20,249 nt of DNA. Origin: a virus. Positions 1 through 7,778 of the stretch are shown in pieces (positions within the stretch are counted from its first letter, which is position 1; every line of letters starts with the position of its first letter). The DNA lies in IMG/VR virus record IMGVR_UViG_3300015069_000009, positions 1 through 20,249 of that record, one strand, 5' to 3'. A model generated the notes under the pieces. It was not told the DNA's origin. It ran no database searches and saw only the letters and a list, made by a program, of their open reading frames with translations. The translations under genes and the position numbers were made by a program.

Positions 1-144
1 CTAGGCAAGACGATTGAGATTGTCGTGTACCCCGACGCCGGACACGGCTTCGAGATGCCCGGCAGCACGGCCGGTCACCGCCCCGACGACAGCGCGGATA
101 CCTGGAAACGCACGGCCACATTCCTCGTAACCCACCTCAAGTGA
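1..144 (+). CDS. Dienelactone hydrolase family protein, C-terminal end (partial)
   Basis: The first 47 codons of the window, read in frame 1 to a TGA, give the end of an alpha/beta hydrolase. YPDAGHGFE matches the block that carries the catalytic His of dienelactone hydrolases. The following ADTWKRTATFL matches the C-terminal helix typical of the family. These enzymes hydrolyse ester or lactone bonds in the cytoplasm or periplasm. The start and the nucleophile lie outside the window, so substrate and localisation cannot be judged. It appears to be the last ordinary metabolic gene before the accessory region begins. Confidence 0.72.
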   Translation, partial: LGKTIEIVVYPDAGHGFEMPGSTAGHRPDDSADTWKRTATFLVTHLK

Positions 145-402
145 GCGCGCGAGCCCACTGTTCCGTGGATAGCGGACCATCACGAGCGCAATCGTTCACG
201 AGGGACAGGTTAGCAGATTCGCCGTTTATTCGCCTGCCGCAAAAAATATTAGAAACTATTTCAGTTTGACAAGCTTTTAGTGGCGAACAAAAAGTGGTCG
301 ACAGGCATCCAACGTTTAGAACAGCAATTGGTCTGAGGAGCGTGGTGTAGGCATCATCACGCTTAGGGAAATTACGCGCGAGTCAAGAGGGGAGAAAACC
401 CG

Positions 403-747
403 GTGCATGAGATCTTTGTCTCAATTTCCAGTTTCGTGGTGGAGGTAGCCGCGTTGATTCTCCTTTTGTTTGGCCTGTACGCGGTGATCATCTATCACTG
501 TAGATTCCACGGAGGCGCGAAAGTTCCAGCAAAATCTCGCCAGTGGCGTATGAGTTGTTCCCTGGCCTTGGTTACCGGACGACCGAGGCGAAGGAGGAAC
601 CACATTGCCAGACCAACACGAAGCCGCGAGGCGGCTGGATTTCCGAACGCTTACAAGCGCGCTCGGCATATCAATGGAAAGCTTCAAGAGGGACGAACGG
701 AAGAAAGAGTGGGTCGGGCTGTGCCCGGTCCACGGAGGCAAGAATAA
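403..747 (+). CDS. Possible small membrane protein (uncertain ORF)
   Basis: A GTG at 403 is preceded by a purine-rich AGAGGGGAG about ten bases upstream. The first 35 residues include one strongly hydrophobic segment (VVEVAALILLLFGLYAVII), enough for one membrane helix. After about residue 45 the translation becomes Arg-rich and low in coding character. It also overlaps the better supported primase fragment at 605 in another frame. Either only the N-terminal part is a relic of a short membrane protein, or the ORF is chance. I recognise no family. Confidence 0.22.
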   Translation: MHEIFVSISSFVVEVAALILLLFGLYAVIIYHCRFHGGAKVPAKSRQWRMSCSLALVTGRPRRRRNHIARPTRSREAAGFPNAYKRARHINGKLQEGRTEERVGRAVPGPRRQE

Positions 748-826
748 CAAGGGCGCATTCCGGTACAACGATTCCGGGGTCTATCACTGCTTCTCATGCG
801 AGTGCAAAAGGAGCGGCGCCATAGAT
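605..826 (+). pseudogene. DNA primase CHC2 zinc-finger fragment, truncated 3'
   Basis: A TTG at 605 sits seven bases after a very good Shine-Dalgarno (AAGGAGG, 591-597). The translation holds CPVHGGKNNKGAF and then VYHCFSCECKRSGAID. This is the CHC2 zinc ribbon (C-x2-H ... C-x2-C) found at the N-terminus of DnaG primases and of phage or plasmid primase-helicases. It binds Zn and template DNA. At the point where the TOPRIM/helicase part should start, around 820-826, the reading becomes unrelated. The opposite strand there carries the end of a propeller gene. I infer a deletion or insertion junction that left only the zinc domain. It may derive from a phage or island replication gene. Confidence 0.72.
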
Positions 827-1719
827 GCGCGTAGCCATACTCACCAGGCGGGCCTCCGCGAGTTCGGCATGGTGTCCGACGGCTTTTCCAACGAGCAGTT
901 CTCCCCGCTGGCAAAGGACCCAGATGGTGTCCCCGGCGGCGTTGGTCCGCACGCTGACCGGTGCCGCTGAGACCCTAGTCGGGAAGTATATACTCGCCCA
1001 CGATGCACCGGAATTGTTTGAGTAATCGACGGAGTTGGCGACATTACTCGTCGCCCATACCTCCGTTCCGTCGTCGGTCGCGGCGAGCGAACGGGCTTGC
1101 ATTAAGGGTTTTAGCGGCGTCCAGTTCTTCCCCTTGTCCGAGGAGCGGTCAAGAGGTGAGGTGTAGGACGGAACCGCCTCAATAAGGAACAGGAGTAAGC
1201 CGGATTCGACGGAATGGACACCGATAATTCCATAGAATCGAGGGCTGTCCTGAATAGGTTTCCATGTCGCGCCGGCATCGGGAGAGTACATGAGCGTGGC
1301 ATTGTTCGCGGACAGCCACAACGCCCTACCGTCAGCCGTTCCGGTGATTGACCAGGGATACGATACGCCGGGTATGTGGCGATGTCGCCAGGATGCCCCC
1401 CCGTCCGTCGAGCTGAGTATTAAGCCGTCTTTGCCTATAATCCAAACAGCCCTCCCATCCCGCGATGCGAAGATGCTGAGGAGATCGCCGTAGCCGATGT
1501 GTTGATCGGCTTGCAGGACTTGCTTGGCCCAGCTTTTCCCCCCGTCAAACGATCGCAGTGCCGTGCCCTTGGTACCGATTGCCCAGAGTTCCCGGCCGTC
1601 GCGCGAAACGGCCAGCGAGGTGAGGTCCAGATCGGCGCCGAGGTCATAGTTCTGCCAGCTGTACTCGCGTGCCGGATGTGCAAGTTGCGTTTCCGACGCG
1701 ACTTGTTTCCAGGTGGAAA
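794..1719 (-). pseudogene. YCF48/BNR (Asp-box) beta-propeller fragment
   Basis: About 300 residues on the minus strand contain repeated Asp-box-type motifs: SFDGGKSW, SSTDGGASW, SPDAGATW, SDKGKNW and SNNSGASW. They are separated by blades such as DGRELWAIGTKG, DGRAVWIIGKDG and DGRALWLSANN. This is a sialidase/YCF48-like propeller of the type often fused to STAND or adhesion proteins. The frame stays open to 1984, but residues upstream of about 1719 are an out-of-frame reading of a helicase fragment. The real N-terminus is therefore missing. The C-terminus runs into the primase fragment at about 820. Both ends look like recombination junctions, so this is a remnant rather than a working gene. 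Confidence 0.65.
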
Positions 1720-1881
1720 CACTGTCGCGATCATCATCGAAGGCGGGCGATGATAAATTTCCTCGTCGACGACCAGCACGGGAATACCGGGGTGCGGCTT
1801 CTTGCTCGACTTGCCCTTCGAGAATTCGCAGCCTCCCAACTTGTCGCCGCAATAGATCGTCGCGCCGAACTCTGCCGCGAT
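1720..1881 (-). pseudogene. DrmA-like helicase fragment (about 54 aa)
   Basis: In the frame that opens after a stop at 1884-1882, the minus strand reads AAEFGATIYCGDKLGGCEF, then GIPVLVVDEEIYHRPPSMMI, then ATV. From memory, the order YCG..GxC - PVLVVDEEIY - PPS..IATV matches a conserved block of large SF2 helicases of the DrmA type, the DISARM defence helicase, just before IATVDKFA. The match stops abruptly at 1720, where the sequence changes frame into the YCF48 propeller. Only this block survives, so the gene is dead. Assignment to DrmA rather than another SF2 relative is moderately sure. Confidence 0.5.
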
Positions 1882-2006
1882 CTAATAGCTCGTTCGAGCC
1901 AAAGGTTCGTCGCCCTTGACGCTTTTCCCAACGGTACGCCCGGTTGGGACGCGTGCCGGAAAGGGTTCTAGCTTCATCAAGCAAGGGTTACGTTAGAAAT
2001 CAGACC

Positions 2007-2780
2007 TCACAGAATCGCTGCAATCGAACCGTTCTCGTGAATCATGTGCGCAGGACGGAGAAACATTATGTCAAAGCTGGCAGAGAATTCGAACATTATC
2101 CCCGCTAACTCCCAATGCAGCTGACGTAGAATGAACGCAGGTCCACCGCTCAACCCTCCTAGGTTTTCGGGTTCTCTCATTCCCTCGCTTCTATATCCCC
2201 AGACCCAGCGTTCGCGTTCGAACCGGCATCCGAGTTTTTCCTCCGTAACCGAAGTTACCGGAGTTGCGCCCACGCTGTAACCTATCAAATCCAGTTCATT
2301 CCAAGAGACTTGCTTACGCAATATCCCCGGATAGCCACCGAGCGCCACCCAGTCGCCCTCTTTAATCAGCCCTGGAGGCCAGGATACGGGAAGAAAGAAT
2401 TGCCTTCCATTCTTCTCCATGACACCGGCCTGCTCGTCGGAAAGTAGGATAGTGGCCAAATCCGTTTTGTGATCTTCCGCGATGAGCTGCGAGATTGGGT
2501 CAAGCTTTATGTTACCGATTTGAAATATCGCTTTCCGTTCTGACCTGCGCAGATCCGTATACTTCTCCAACACGTGAGCACAGGTAATTGCAACCTTCTT
2601 CGACCCGAGTTCAAGGAGTGTGGCGGTTCCGTTATAAAGCTGAGGGTCGCGCTGCGACAAATCAGCAACCAATGCCGCAGCCGTGTAAGGCAGAGCGAAC
2701 TCTCCGAAACACTTTCCCAATGGACCAGTCGCCCAGCTTTTTTCTTTCGTGATCTTATTTGCAAGGATGTCCACAGCCAT
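2007..2780 (-). CDS. Trypsin-like serine protease (S1/chymotrypsin fold), cytosolic
   Basis: 257 residues. The catalytic triad of a trypsin-like peptidase is visible. His69 lies in AITCAHVL, Asp107 in HKTDLATILL and Ser211 in GGLSGGPAF (GxSGGP). There is no signal peptide or membrane segment, so it should act in the cytosol, unlike HtrA/Deg proteases, and it has no PDZ domain. The ATG at 2780 is preceded by GAGGTAAGGT. It lies downstream of, and on the same strand as, the TIR-like gene at 2869-3586, about 90 bases away, so the two could be co-transcribed. Stand-alone trypsin-like proteases next to TIR or STAND genes are known in defence islands, where they cleave effectors or toxins. That role here is inferred. 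The substrate is unknown. Confidence 0.82.
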   Translation of the reverse strand: MAVDILANKITKEKSWATGPLGKCFGEFALPYTAAALVADLSQRDPQLYNGTATLLELGSKKVAITCAHVLEKYTDLRRSERKAIFQIGNIKLDPISQLIAEDHKTDLATILLSDEQAGVMEKNGRQFFLPVSWPPGLIKEGDWVALGGYPGILRKQVSWNELDLIGYSVGATPVTSVTEEKLGCRFERERWVWGYRSEGMREPENLGGLSGGPAFILRQLHWELAGIMFEFSASFDIMFLRPAHMIHENGSIAAIL

Positions 2781-2868
2781 ACCTTACCTCGTTTCCCGTT
2801 CACGCCTTACCCACGCTGCCGCGCATCGGCCCGAAGCGGATGTTAGTAAATTCCTGTCCGAGTAATCT

Positions 2869-3586
2869 TTAGTGTTTGGATTTGAAGAGGATGGTCGTGG
2901 CCCCACGCCGGCTCACAGTGTAGTTCCAACGTTTCGCTGCTTCTTCCAAACATTTTTCGGCAGAACCAGGCTTCAGCTTTAGGAGTTGATCAACTTCAGC
3001 AAAGACCAGTACGCGTTCATTCCCTTCATGAGGACGTGATCCCATCCAAGTTTCAATTATCGAAAGTGCGTCAGCATCGTCGTGAAATTGGGTAACTGCT
3101 TCACTAGTGTTTACCAGGGATTCGTCGCGAAGCGCGCCTAGTTGTCGAATTCCCCTTCGAATCTGATTGCACGCCGGTCCAAGCGCCGCGATCAGATTTT
3201 GATCCGTGCGGTTCACGTCGAATAAAACAGGCGTAAGACCCAACAGATCGGTCGGCAACCGTAGATCTTCCTGCCCCCGCGGGATAACCATAAAGCATCT
3301 CTCCCGACCGAGACGTCCGATGAACATTCCTAACTAGTACAACGTTATCTCGTATCGCTGTCCACTCTTGTTTTCTAATGATGAGGATATCATCTGGCGA
3401 CAAAACGAAGATTCCGAAGTCGTAGTCGTCGAGACCCTTAATCAAGGAGTCCAGCGTCGATTTCGACGGTTCGAAAACTCCTTGGCTCCAGACCGTAACC
3501 TCAGCATCGGGCTCCAAGTTTTCTTGGATTGCATAACCCACCTCCAGTCCTTCCTTGGACGAAGCTACGAAAAGTTTTGGTTTCAT
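2869..3586 (-). pseudogene. TIR-like nucleotide-binding protein (PF10137 type), frameshifted
   Basis: Two overlapping minus-strand frames together give one protein. From the ATG at 3586 it reads [20 protein letters not shown], then VTVWSQGVF, then [12 protein letters not shown] and RDNVVL. In another frame it continues [18 protein letters not shown], then [10 protein letters not shown] and [14 protein letters not shown]. This is the family of predicted nucleotide-binding TIR-like proteins used as NAD+-cleaving effectors in CBASS/Pycsar-like defence. The break is at about 3333-3336. The expected codon order L-E-L-G has lost two bases, so the Glu codon of the ELG motif is destroyed. An about 85-residue C-terminal tail (ETWMGSRPHEG...LFKSKH) of unknown fold follows. 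No good ribosome site is seen before ATG 3586. A sequencing error is the alternative to a true pseudogene. Confidence 0.72.
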
Positions 3587-3717
3587 CCGAGTATTGTCTA
3601 TTCTAATGGATGCTGCCCCACCCACGCGTACGTACATAGCGTGTCGCACAGAATCTGCCGACGTCGCCCTTGACGGTTTTTCCGCCAAGCCCTACGCTTG
3701 CTTCCGCTTGTGTTTTG

Positions 3718-5094
3718 ATGGAACCTGTGACGCTTCGCGAAATACTACGTGGGCCCATCGTTGATTTGCACTCGCGTGGCACACACGCTGACTTGCCAAC
3801 CATCTGCGCACGACTCGGGCTTCCCTCACCCGATAGGGAGGGCTCCAAAAGAGAGCGCATGCGAGCCAGTTACGACGCTACCGAAGACAGTTCTCTTCCC
3901 CTGATCGCGGAGAAGCTTCTTCGCGAGTACCCGCCCTCTCCGGAGTTGCGGAACCAGATCCAGGATATGGCTTGGCAGAACCTCGATACGCAGGATATTC
4001 CGCGTCGTTACCGCCACGAACTTAGCAGAGTGCTAGGTACCGCAGGCGAACTATTTCTTCGGACTGGCGCTTTCGAGACGCTCTTGGACAGCCTGTGGAT
4101 TCTCGAAGATCCGTTCGACTTCTTAGAGTCGGGGCCCAGGAAGAAAGGCCTCCGGGCACAAATCCATCAACACGTCTTTCGCAACCCAGAGGATTGGTCA
4201 GCGGAATTCCTCTTCGAGAAACTCGGAGCATTTGAATCGTCGAGCCGACGTTTCATATTGTTCATAGAGGGCCTTGCCTCGGCGCATGTTCGTCCAGATG
4301 TCGATGACCAACACCGATTTGTGAAAGCTGTGAACCAATGCCTGAGGCCGTGCGGCGTAGAAATGCGAGAGACCGGCCTCGACGGCGGCTATCCCCTGTT
4401 TCAGATTGTGCGGTCTACTGAAGGTGTCAAAGGGAAGCCTAAAAACATCATCTTCGCTTCGCCGGTCAAACCAGACCTCCGATTTCGTGATGCTGTAAAC
4501 AACGACATTGAGATCGTCACCAATGCGGATGCCGTACTAGTTTATGACCGGGCAATTCCAAGCAGTGGCCTCTCCTGGGACGATCTGCAGGACTGGTGGG
4601 CTGATCTTAAGGAACTTTCGGCTGAAGACGCAAAAAAAACGCTATATCAGCGGCTGTTGGGCAGCCTTCCAGAAACATCGCCACCACAGCGCCTTGTCTT
4701 CACCACTTTCTTTCGACACTTTGGTGCGGCGGTGCGGACCCTTCCAGCGCTGCTACCGGAGGTATGGCTTCACTGGGATCCAAAAAATATCACAGAGCGC
4801 GGGCCAGCTGCTCTGACCCGATTCAGAATGGATTTCCTAATGCTCCTTCCGAACGACGTGAGAATCGTCATCGAAGTCGACGGGAAACAACACTATGCAG
4901 ACGACGACCGAGCCAGCCCACAAAAGTACGGCGTAATGATGGCAGCCGACCGTGAGATTCGGCTTGCGGGGTATGAAGTCTACCGATTCGGAGGAGCTGA
5001 GGTCTCCCCAGCGTCACGGGCTTTGGTCGGGGAGTTCTTTGAGCGCCTTTTTAAGCGACATCGCATCACAGTACCTCCGAAGAGGAATACGTGA
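3718..5094 (+). CDS. AbiJ N-terminal-domain protein with C-terminal PD-(D/E)XK nuclease
   Basis: 458 residues from ATG 3718. An in-frame TTG at 3670 is possible, but homology-like sequence begins at TLREILRGPIVDL. The N-terminal about 90 residues (GTHADLPTICARLGLP, GSKRERMRASYDA) resemble the AbiJ_NTD3 module of abortive-infection proteins. The middle part is helical and unassigned. The C-terminus has a restriction-endonuclease-like core: Asp372 in RMDFLML, then EVDGK with Glu386 and Lys390, then QHY and GYEVYRFGGAEV. This gives the D...ExK set expected for a DUF559/Vsr-like nuclease. It is divergent from the TIR-like gene, with about 130 bases between the starts and no strong Shine-Dalgarno. 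I infer an abortive-infection nuclease. The trigger is unknown. Confidence 0.75.
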   Translation: MEPVTLREILRGPIVDLHSRGTHADLPTICARLGLPSPDREGSKRERMRASYDATEDSSLPLIAEKLLREYPPSPELRNQIQDMAWQNLDTQDIPRRYRHELSRVLGTAGELFLRTGAFETLLDSLWILEDPFDFLESGPRKKGLRAQIHQHVFRNPEDWSAEFLFEKLGAFESSSRRFILFIEGLASAHVRPDVDDQHRFVKAVNQCLRPCGVEMRETGLDGGYPLFQIVRSTEGVKGKPKNIIFASPVKPDLRFRDAVNNDIEIVTNADAVLVYDRAIPSSGLSWDDLQDWWADLKELSAEDAKKTLYQRLLGSLPETSPPQRLVFTTFFRHFGAAVRTLPALLPEVWLHWDPKNITERGPAALTRFRMDFLMLLPNDVRIVIEVDGKQHYADDDRASPQKYGVMMAADREIRLAGYEVYRFGGAEVSPASRALVGEFFERLFKRHRITVPPKRNT

Positions 5095-5861
5095 CGGCGC
5101 TTCCTCTGCTTGTATCCGTCCCCAAGACAGGACCGGCGAACCGCCGCGTTTTTCTTCACTGATGGGAGTGGAACCGTCCAGCCCACAGGCCCAATGAACG
5201 CCCGGTTTCGCCACAGGGCATCCCCAAGCCCGCCTCTTGGACGGATCTCGGACTATATATAAGGATGGGTGAATCGCGGGCGCTACCGAGCACAAAAAAC
5301 TGCTGTAAACAATGGCTTTATCGTCCCGCTGTTAATCAAAGGGGCGAAGTTCGAGTCCCGATTGGTGACCGAAACTTTTTCTCAGCTCCGAATATCATCG
5401 TCGCGAGTGAAGCGCCAGAAGTCTTTGCTTCCCGCACAATCGACAGGTCGGCATTCATCGTTTCCTTCACCTTCCATCGCACCTGCGTCGCGATACGGTA
5501 CCCAGGCGCCGGAGAACGCAACGCTCGCACTAACGTTCGGCGGTCTGATTCTAATCGATTCGTCCGGGCCCCGAACAAAATGAACGCCCCCGAGGGGTCG
5601 GGAATCGCGTCACCTGACTATGCGCGGCGCGAGCGAGCCTTCCGCCGCATTCCACGGTACTCGCGGCCACGTCCTCTTCGCATCGGACTCATCGGGACGT
5701 TTCTGTCAGCACTGAGGACCGTGGCCCTTCACTGGTTAACACGACCGATAGCTTCCCATGAGTCGCACTCCGTCGGAGGCCTAGGCCGCGCGGCCCGATT
5801 GCCACACCGTTGATTCCCGAGGAGTTGAACGATATTGTGTCCGGGACCTGCCGTTGTGGGA
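5095..5861. other. Non-coding or degenerate stretch of about 770 bases
   Basis: No reading frame here looks like a protein. The longest open frame (5265-5813, plus strand) is Arg/Ser/Pro-rich with no recognisable motif. The stretch contains a tRNA-3'-end-like GTTCGAGTCCCGATTGG at about 5350 and one copy of a two-block repeat (5556-5590 and 5700-5740). An inverted copy of the repeat lies at 16575-16691. The rest shows nothing I can name. Confidence 0.5.
5556..5740 (-). repeat. Two-block repeat, copy 1 (inverted relative to 16575-16691)
   Basis: Read on the minus strand, block 1 (5740-5700, 41 nt) begins GTTAACCAGTGAAGGGCC and ends GCTGACAGAAA. Block 2 (5590-5556, 35 nt) begins GGGGCGTTCATTTTGTT and ends CCCGGACGAATCG. 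Both recur in the same order on the plus strand at 16575-16615 and 16656-16691, with only a handful of base changes. The spacer is about 109 nt here and 40 nt there, and unrelated. Block 1 can fold as AGGGCC/GGTCCT with a two-base loop. The two copies face each other across 11 kb. Confidence 0.7.
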
Positions 5862-6602
5862 TTAGGAAATCTTGAGTGGTCGCGGATCGCCGTCGAGCCA
5901 GTTGCGCCATTCCAGATGTTGAGAGAACATGACCACGTTCCTATACCAACTCCCGTCCTTGGCGCGGACGCCGGGCACAAGCATTCCGTCAAACGACTGG
6001 CTGACGACGGAAGCCACGAGATTGCTGAAGAGATAAGCTTCCTCAATCGTAGTGCGTTTCTTGGTTTCGCGCCCTTCGACATTGCATTCCTCGGCTTTAG
6101 AAAAAACGCAAGTAAGAAAGCTGTCATGAGCGAGATCAGAGAAATCAGCGATTCGCACTCCATTGGCCGGAAGGATGTATGGCTGAACCCACGCCTCGCC
6201 TTTGAAATGCCATGCCTCAAGCTCATTTAGCACGCCCTGCTCGGATTCAGATAGATAGAGGACCTGGGTGCCGGCAACCGAATAACGTCCAGCTTGAGGC
6301 GGGAGGTGGAGCGGGCGTGGTCCCATCCGCTCTTTTGTCGGGGGAGGCTTGTCTATGTCGCAACCGCGGAAGCCTGGAAAATCTTCTGTGAGAAGGGTGG
6401 CCTGCGCGACACAATCCTGGAATTCTTCGAACGCGGGATCGGCCTTCAGTTTCTCAATTGTCTCCAGGTCTGACCAACTCTCGGCGCGGATGCAATCAGG
6501 CGTAGCTGTAGTGGTTCTCCCCGTATGCCCGCGAGTGACGGTCGGGATCACGGTCATGCTGCCCTGTCCGTGAGACGAGCCGCTGATTTTCTGTTCGTCC
6601 AT
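5862..6602 (-). CDS. RES-domain protein (putative NAD+-degrading toxin)
   Basis: 246 residues. From residue 104 the RES pattern can be read: AGRYSVAGTQVLYLSES (Arg106, Tyr116), LNELEAW (Glu127), then YLFSNLVASVV, FDGMLVPG and YRNVVMFS. RES toxins are NAD+ phosphorylases or glycohydrolases. The conserved Arg, Tyr and Glu needed for this are present. An N-terminal extension of about 100 residues, with no recognised fold, precedes the domain. The usual Xre/MbcA-like antitoxin is not adjacent on either side. The gene is therefore either an orphan or has a different, perhaps effector-like, role. The ATG at 6602 lacks a clear Shine-Dalgarno and the frame stays open upstream, so the start is uncertain. 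Confidence 0.68.
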   Translation of the reverse strand: MDEQKISGSSHGQGSMTVIPTVTRGHTGRTTTATPDCIRAESWSDLETIEKLKADPAFEEFQDCVAQATLLTEDFPGFRGCDIDKPPPTKERMGPRPLHLPPQAGRYSVAGTQVLYLSESEQGVLNELEAWHFKGEAWVQPYILPANGVRIADFSDLAHDSFLTCVFSKAEECNVEGRETKKRTTIEEAYLFSNLVASVVSQSFDGMLVPGVRAKDGSWYRNVVMFSQHLEWRNWLDGDPRPLKIS

Positions 6603-7036
6603 AATGATAGAGTCGCATGTTGGCGCGACCCGGGACGTCAGTTTTTGGATTGGCCGTCGCCAGTGGCAGCGCCGGTGAATCCTCTGAAGTAAATTGTGGT
6701 CAACGCCCAGACCACTTACTTCTGAAGTTGGTGTAGAATTTTGAGCTCGGCTTCATCTCTGGTGTCGAGCTTAAGCAATTGTGCGCCCTGGAAGAATTTG
6801 AATAAGCAGCTAAAAATAGGGTAGGCGTCTCAATGATGAGCCCGGAACAAATTTCGCAACTGGCGTTTCTGCTTTACCCGCATATCACCAAGACCGCGCT
6901 CGATGACGGTGGGGTCCCAGATGCCAGAGATCGTTCAGCCTCGAAGCCGGAGACTCTGGCACGGGCGGCGTGGCGTTCTCTTGTTCGACGTACATCGCAT
7001 CGTATGGGCGAGTATAGCGCGTTGGATGCGTGCGAC
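6603..7036. other. Intergenic stretch with no supported gene
   Basis: About 430 bases without a convincing gene. A plus-strand frame from ATG 6833 begins MSPEQISQLAFLLYPHITK, preceded only by a weak AGGGTAGG. It decays into Arg/Ser-rich sequence and runs into the opposite-strand PD40 fragment. It could be the stub of a truncated gene. No repeats or RNA gene recognised. Confidence 0.4.
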
Positions 7037-7300
7037 CTAGAACCCGCTCACTGTCCGGAAGACGAAGACGCTCTTTAACCCGCCGTTGTCGCGAGTGCCC
7101 TCTGAAAAGGCGATCCAACGACCATCGGGAGACCATCGCGGACTTTGACCGGAAGGCCGGATGTGATGTGAGTCGCTGCCATCGGGGTTAATGGTGTAAA
7201 TCCCCCTTGGGCATCCGGGCACATGCTCGCCAGTTCGCTCGAATGTAATCCGTGAAGATGTCGCCCGATTTGGAGCCCCGCCGAACCAATTCTTCAACAT
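7037..7300 (-). pseudogene. TolB/PD40 beta-propeller repeat fragment
   Basis: The minus strand reads RITFERTGEHVPGCPRGIYT, then INPDGSDSHHIR, then PRWSPDGRWIAFSEGTRD. IYTINPDGS followed by P-x-WSPDG-WIAF is the hallmark of WD40-like PD40 repeats, as in TolB and many extracellular propeller or protease proteins. Only about one and a half blades survive, with no signal peptide and no flanking blades, so both ends are cut. It is another gene remnant in the island and has no predicted function now. Confidence 0.55.
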
Positions 7301-7361
7301 TGGAGTGATCTAACGTGAAAGTGGACAGCACTCTTTACCATAATAGCCATACTGAAAATGT

Positions 7362-7589
7362 TCACGACTTTGGCGCTGCGTCCAAACCGGCATTTAATAG
7401 CCGGTCAACATCGGCAGGAGTCAATCGAGAGGGATCGTACTCGATCTCCACTGTACTCAGCCCCTGGAATACCACTCCTTTTATGCCCTTGGTGGAATAA
7501 ATCCGATTGATCGCACGATCCATACCAGGATGGTAAGGTGTCGCGAGTTTGTACAGCATCTTGACCGTTTTGCCGCCAAATAAACTCAT
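7362..7589 (-). CDS. Small HMA-like (ferredoxin-fold) protein, no CxxC
   Basis: 75 residues from ATG 7589, with a clear GAAGGAG eight bases upstream. The pattern DRAINRIYSTKGIKGVVF, then TVEIEYDPSRLTPADVDRLL, looks like the beta-alpha-beta-beta-alpha order of heavy-metal-associated domains. The first helix, a KGIKGV turn, a strand VEIEYDP and the second helix are visible. The metal-binding CxxC loop is absent (YHPG in its place), so copper binding is unlikely. It follows a broken gene end (7617-7778) by 27 bases and may once have been the last gene of that operon. The function is unknown. The fold assignment is tentative. Confidence 0.55.
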   Translation of the reverse strand: MSLFGGKTVKMLYKLATPYHPGMDRAINRIYSTKGIKGVVFQGLSTVEIEYDPSRLTPADVDRLLNAGLDAAPKS

Positions 7590-7616
7590 AACATATTCTC
7601 CTTCAGTAATCGACCG

Positions 7617-7778
7617 TCACCGTGCGTGGCCATTCAGCCACGACAAGGCCATGTCGAGCGCTCCCTGCATATCATATGCCTTGCCAGCGTACTTGTCGGT
7701 GCCCCAATAGACGTAGACCTCTTTGGAGATCGGATTCGGTGCGCTGGATTTTAATCCACACGATGCATGAATCTCTTG
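7617..7778 (-). pseudogene. Orphan C-terminal gene fragment, in frame behind a TAG
   Basis: After the TAG stop of the HEPN gene, the same frame stays open for 53 codons to a TGA at 7617. It reads SKEVYVYWGTDKYAGKAYDM, then QGALDMALSWLNGHAR. The composition looks like genuine protein, unlike neighbouring shadow frames. There is no start codon before an internal Met, and no ribosome site. It is either the tail of a gene whose front was replaced by the HEPN gene, or the true end of the HEPN protein after a nonsense mutation. I do not recognise the family. Confidence 0.4.

Noticed and set aside
3328-3342. Programmed ribosomal frameshift in the TIR-like gene
   Set aside because: No slippery heptamer is evident. 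Family members are encoded in one frame, and the Glu codon itself would be lost.
5265-5813. A 182-codon plus-strand frame
   Set aside because: No motif and no ribosome site. Its composition is like a random G+C-rich frame, and it covers the two-block repeat.
6833-7078. 81-codon ORF as a real gene
   Set aside because: Only the first about 20 residues look protein-like. The rest overlaps the PD40 fragment on the other strand, and the ribosome site is weak.
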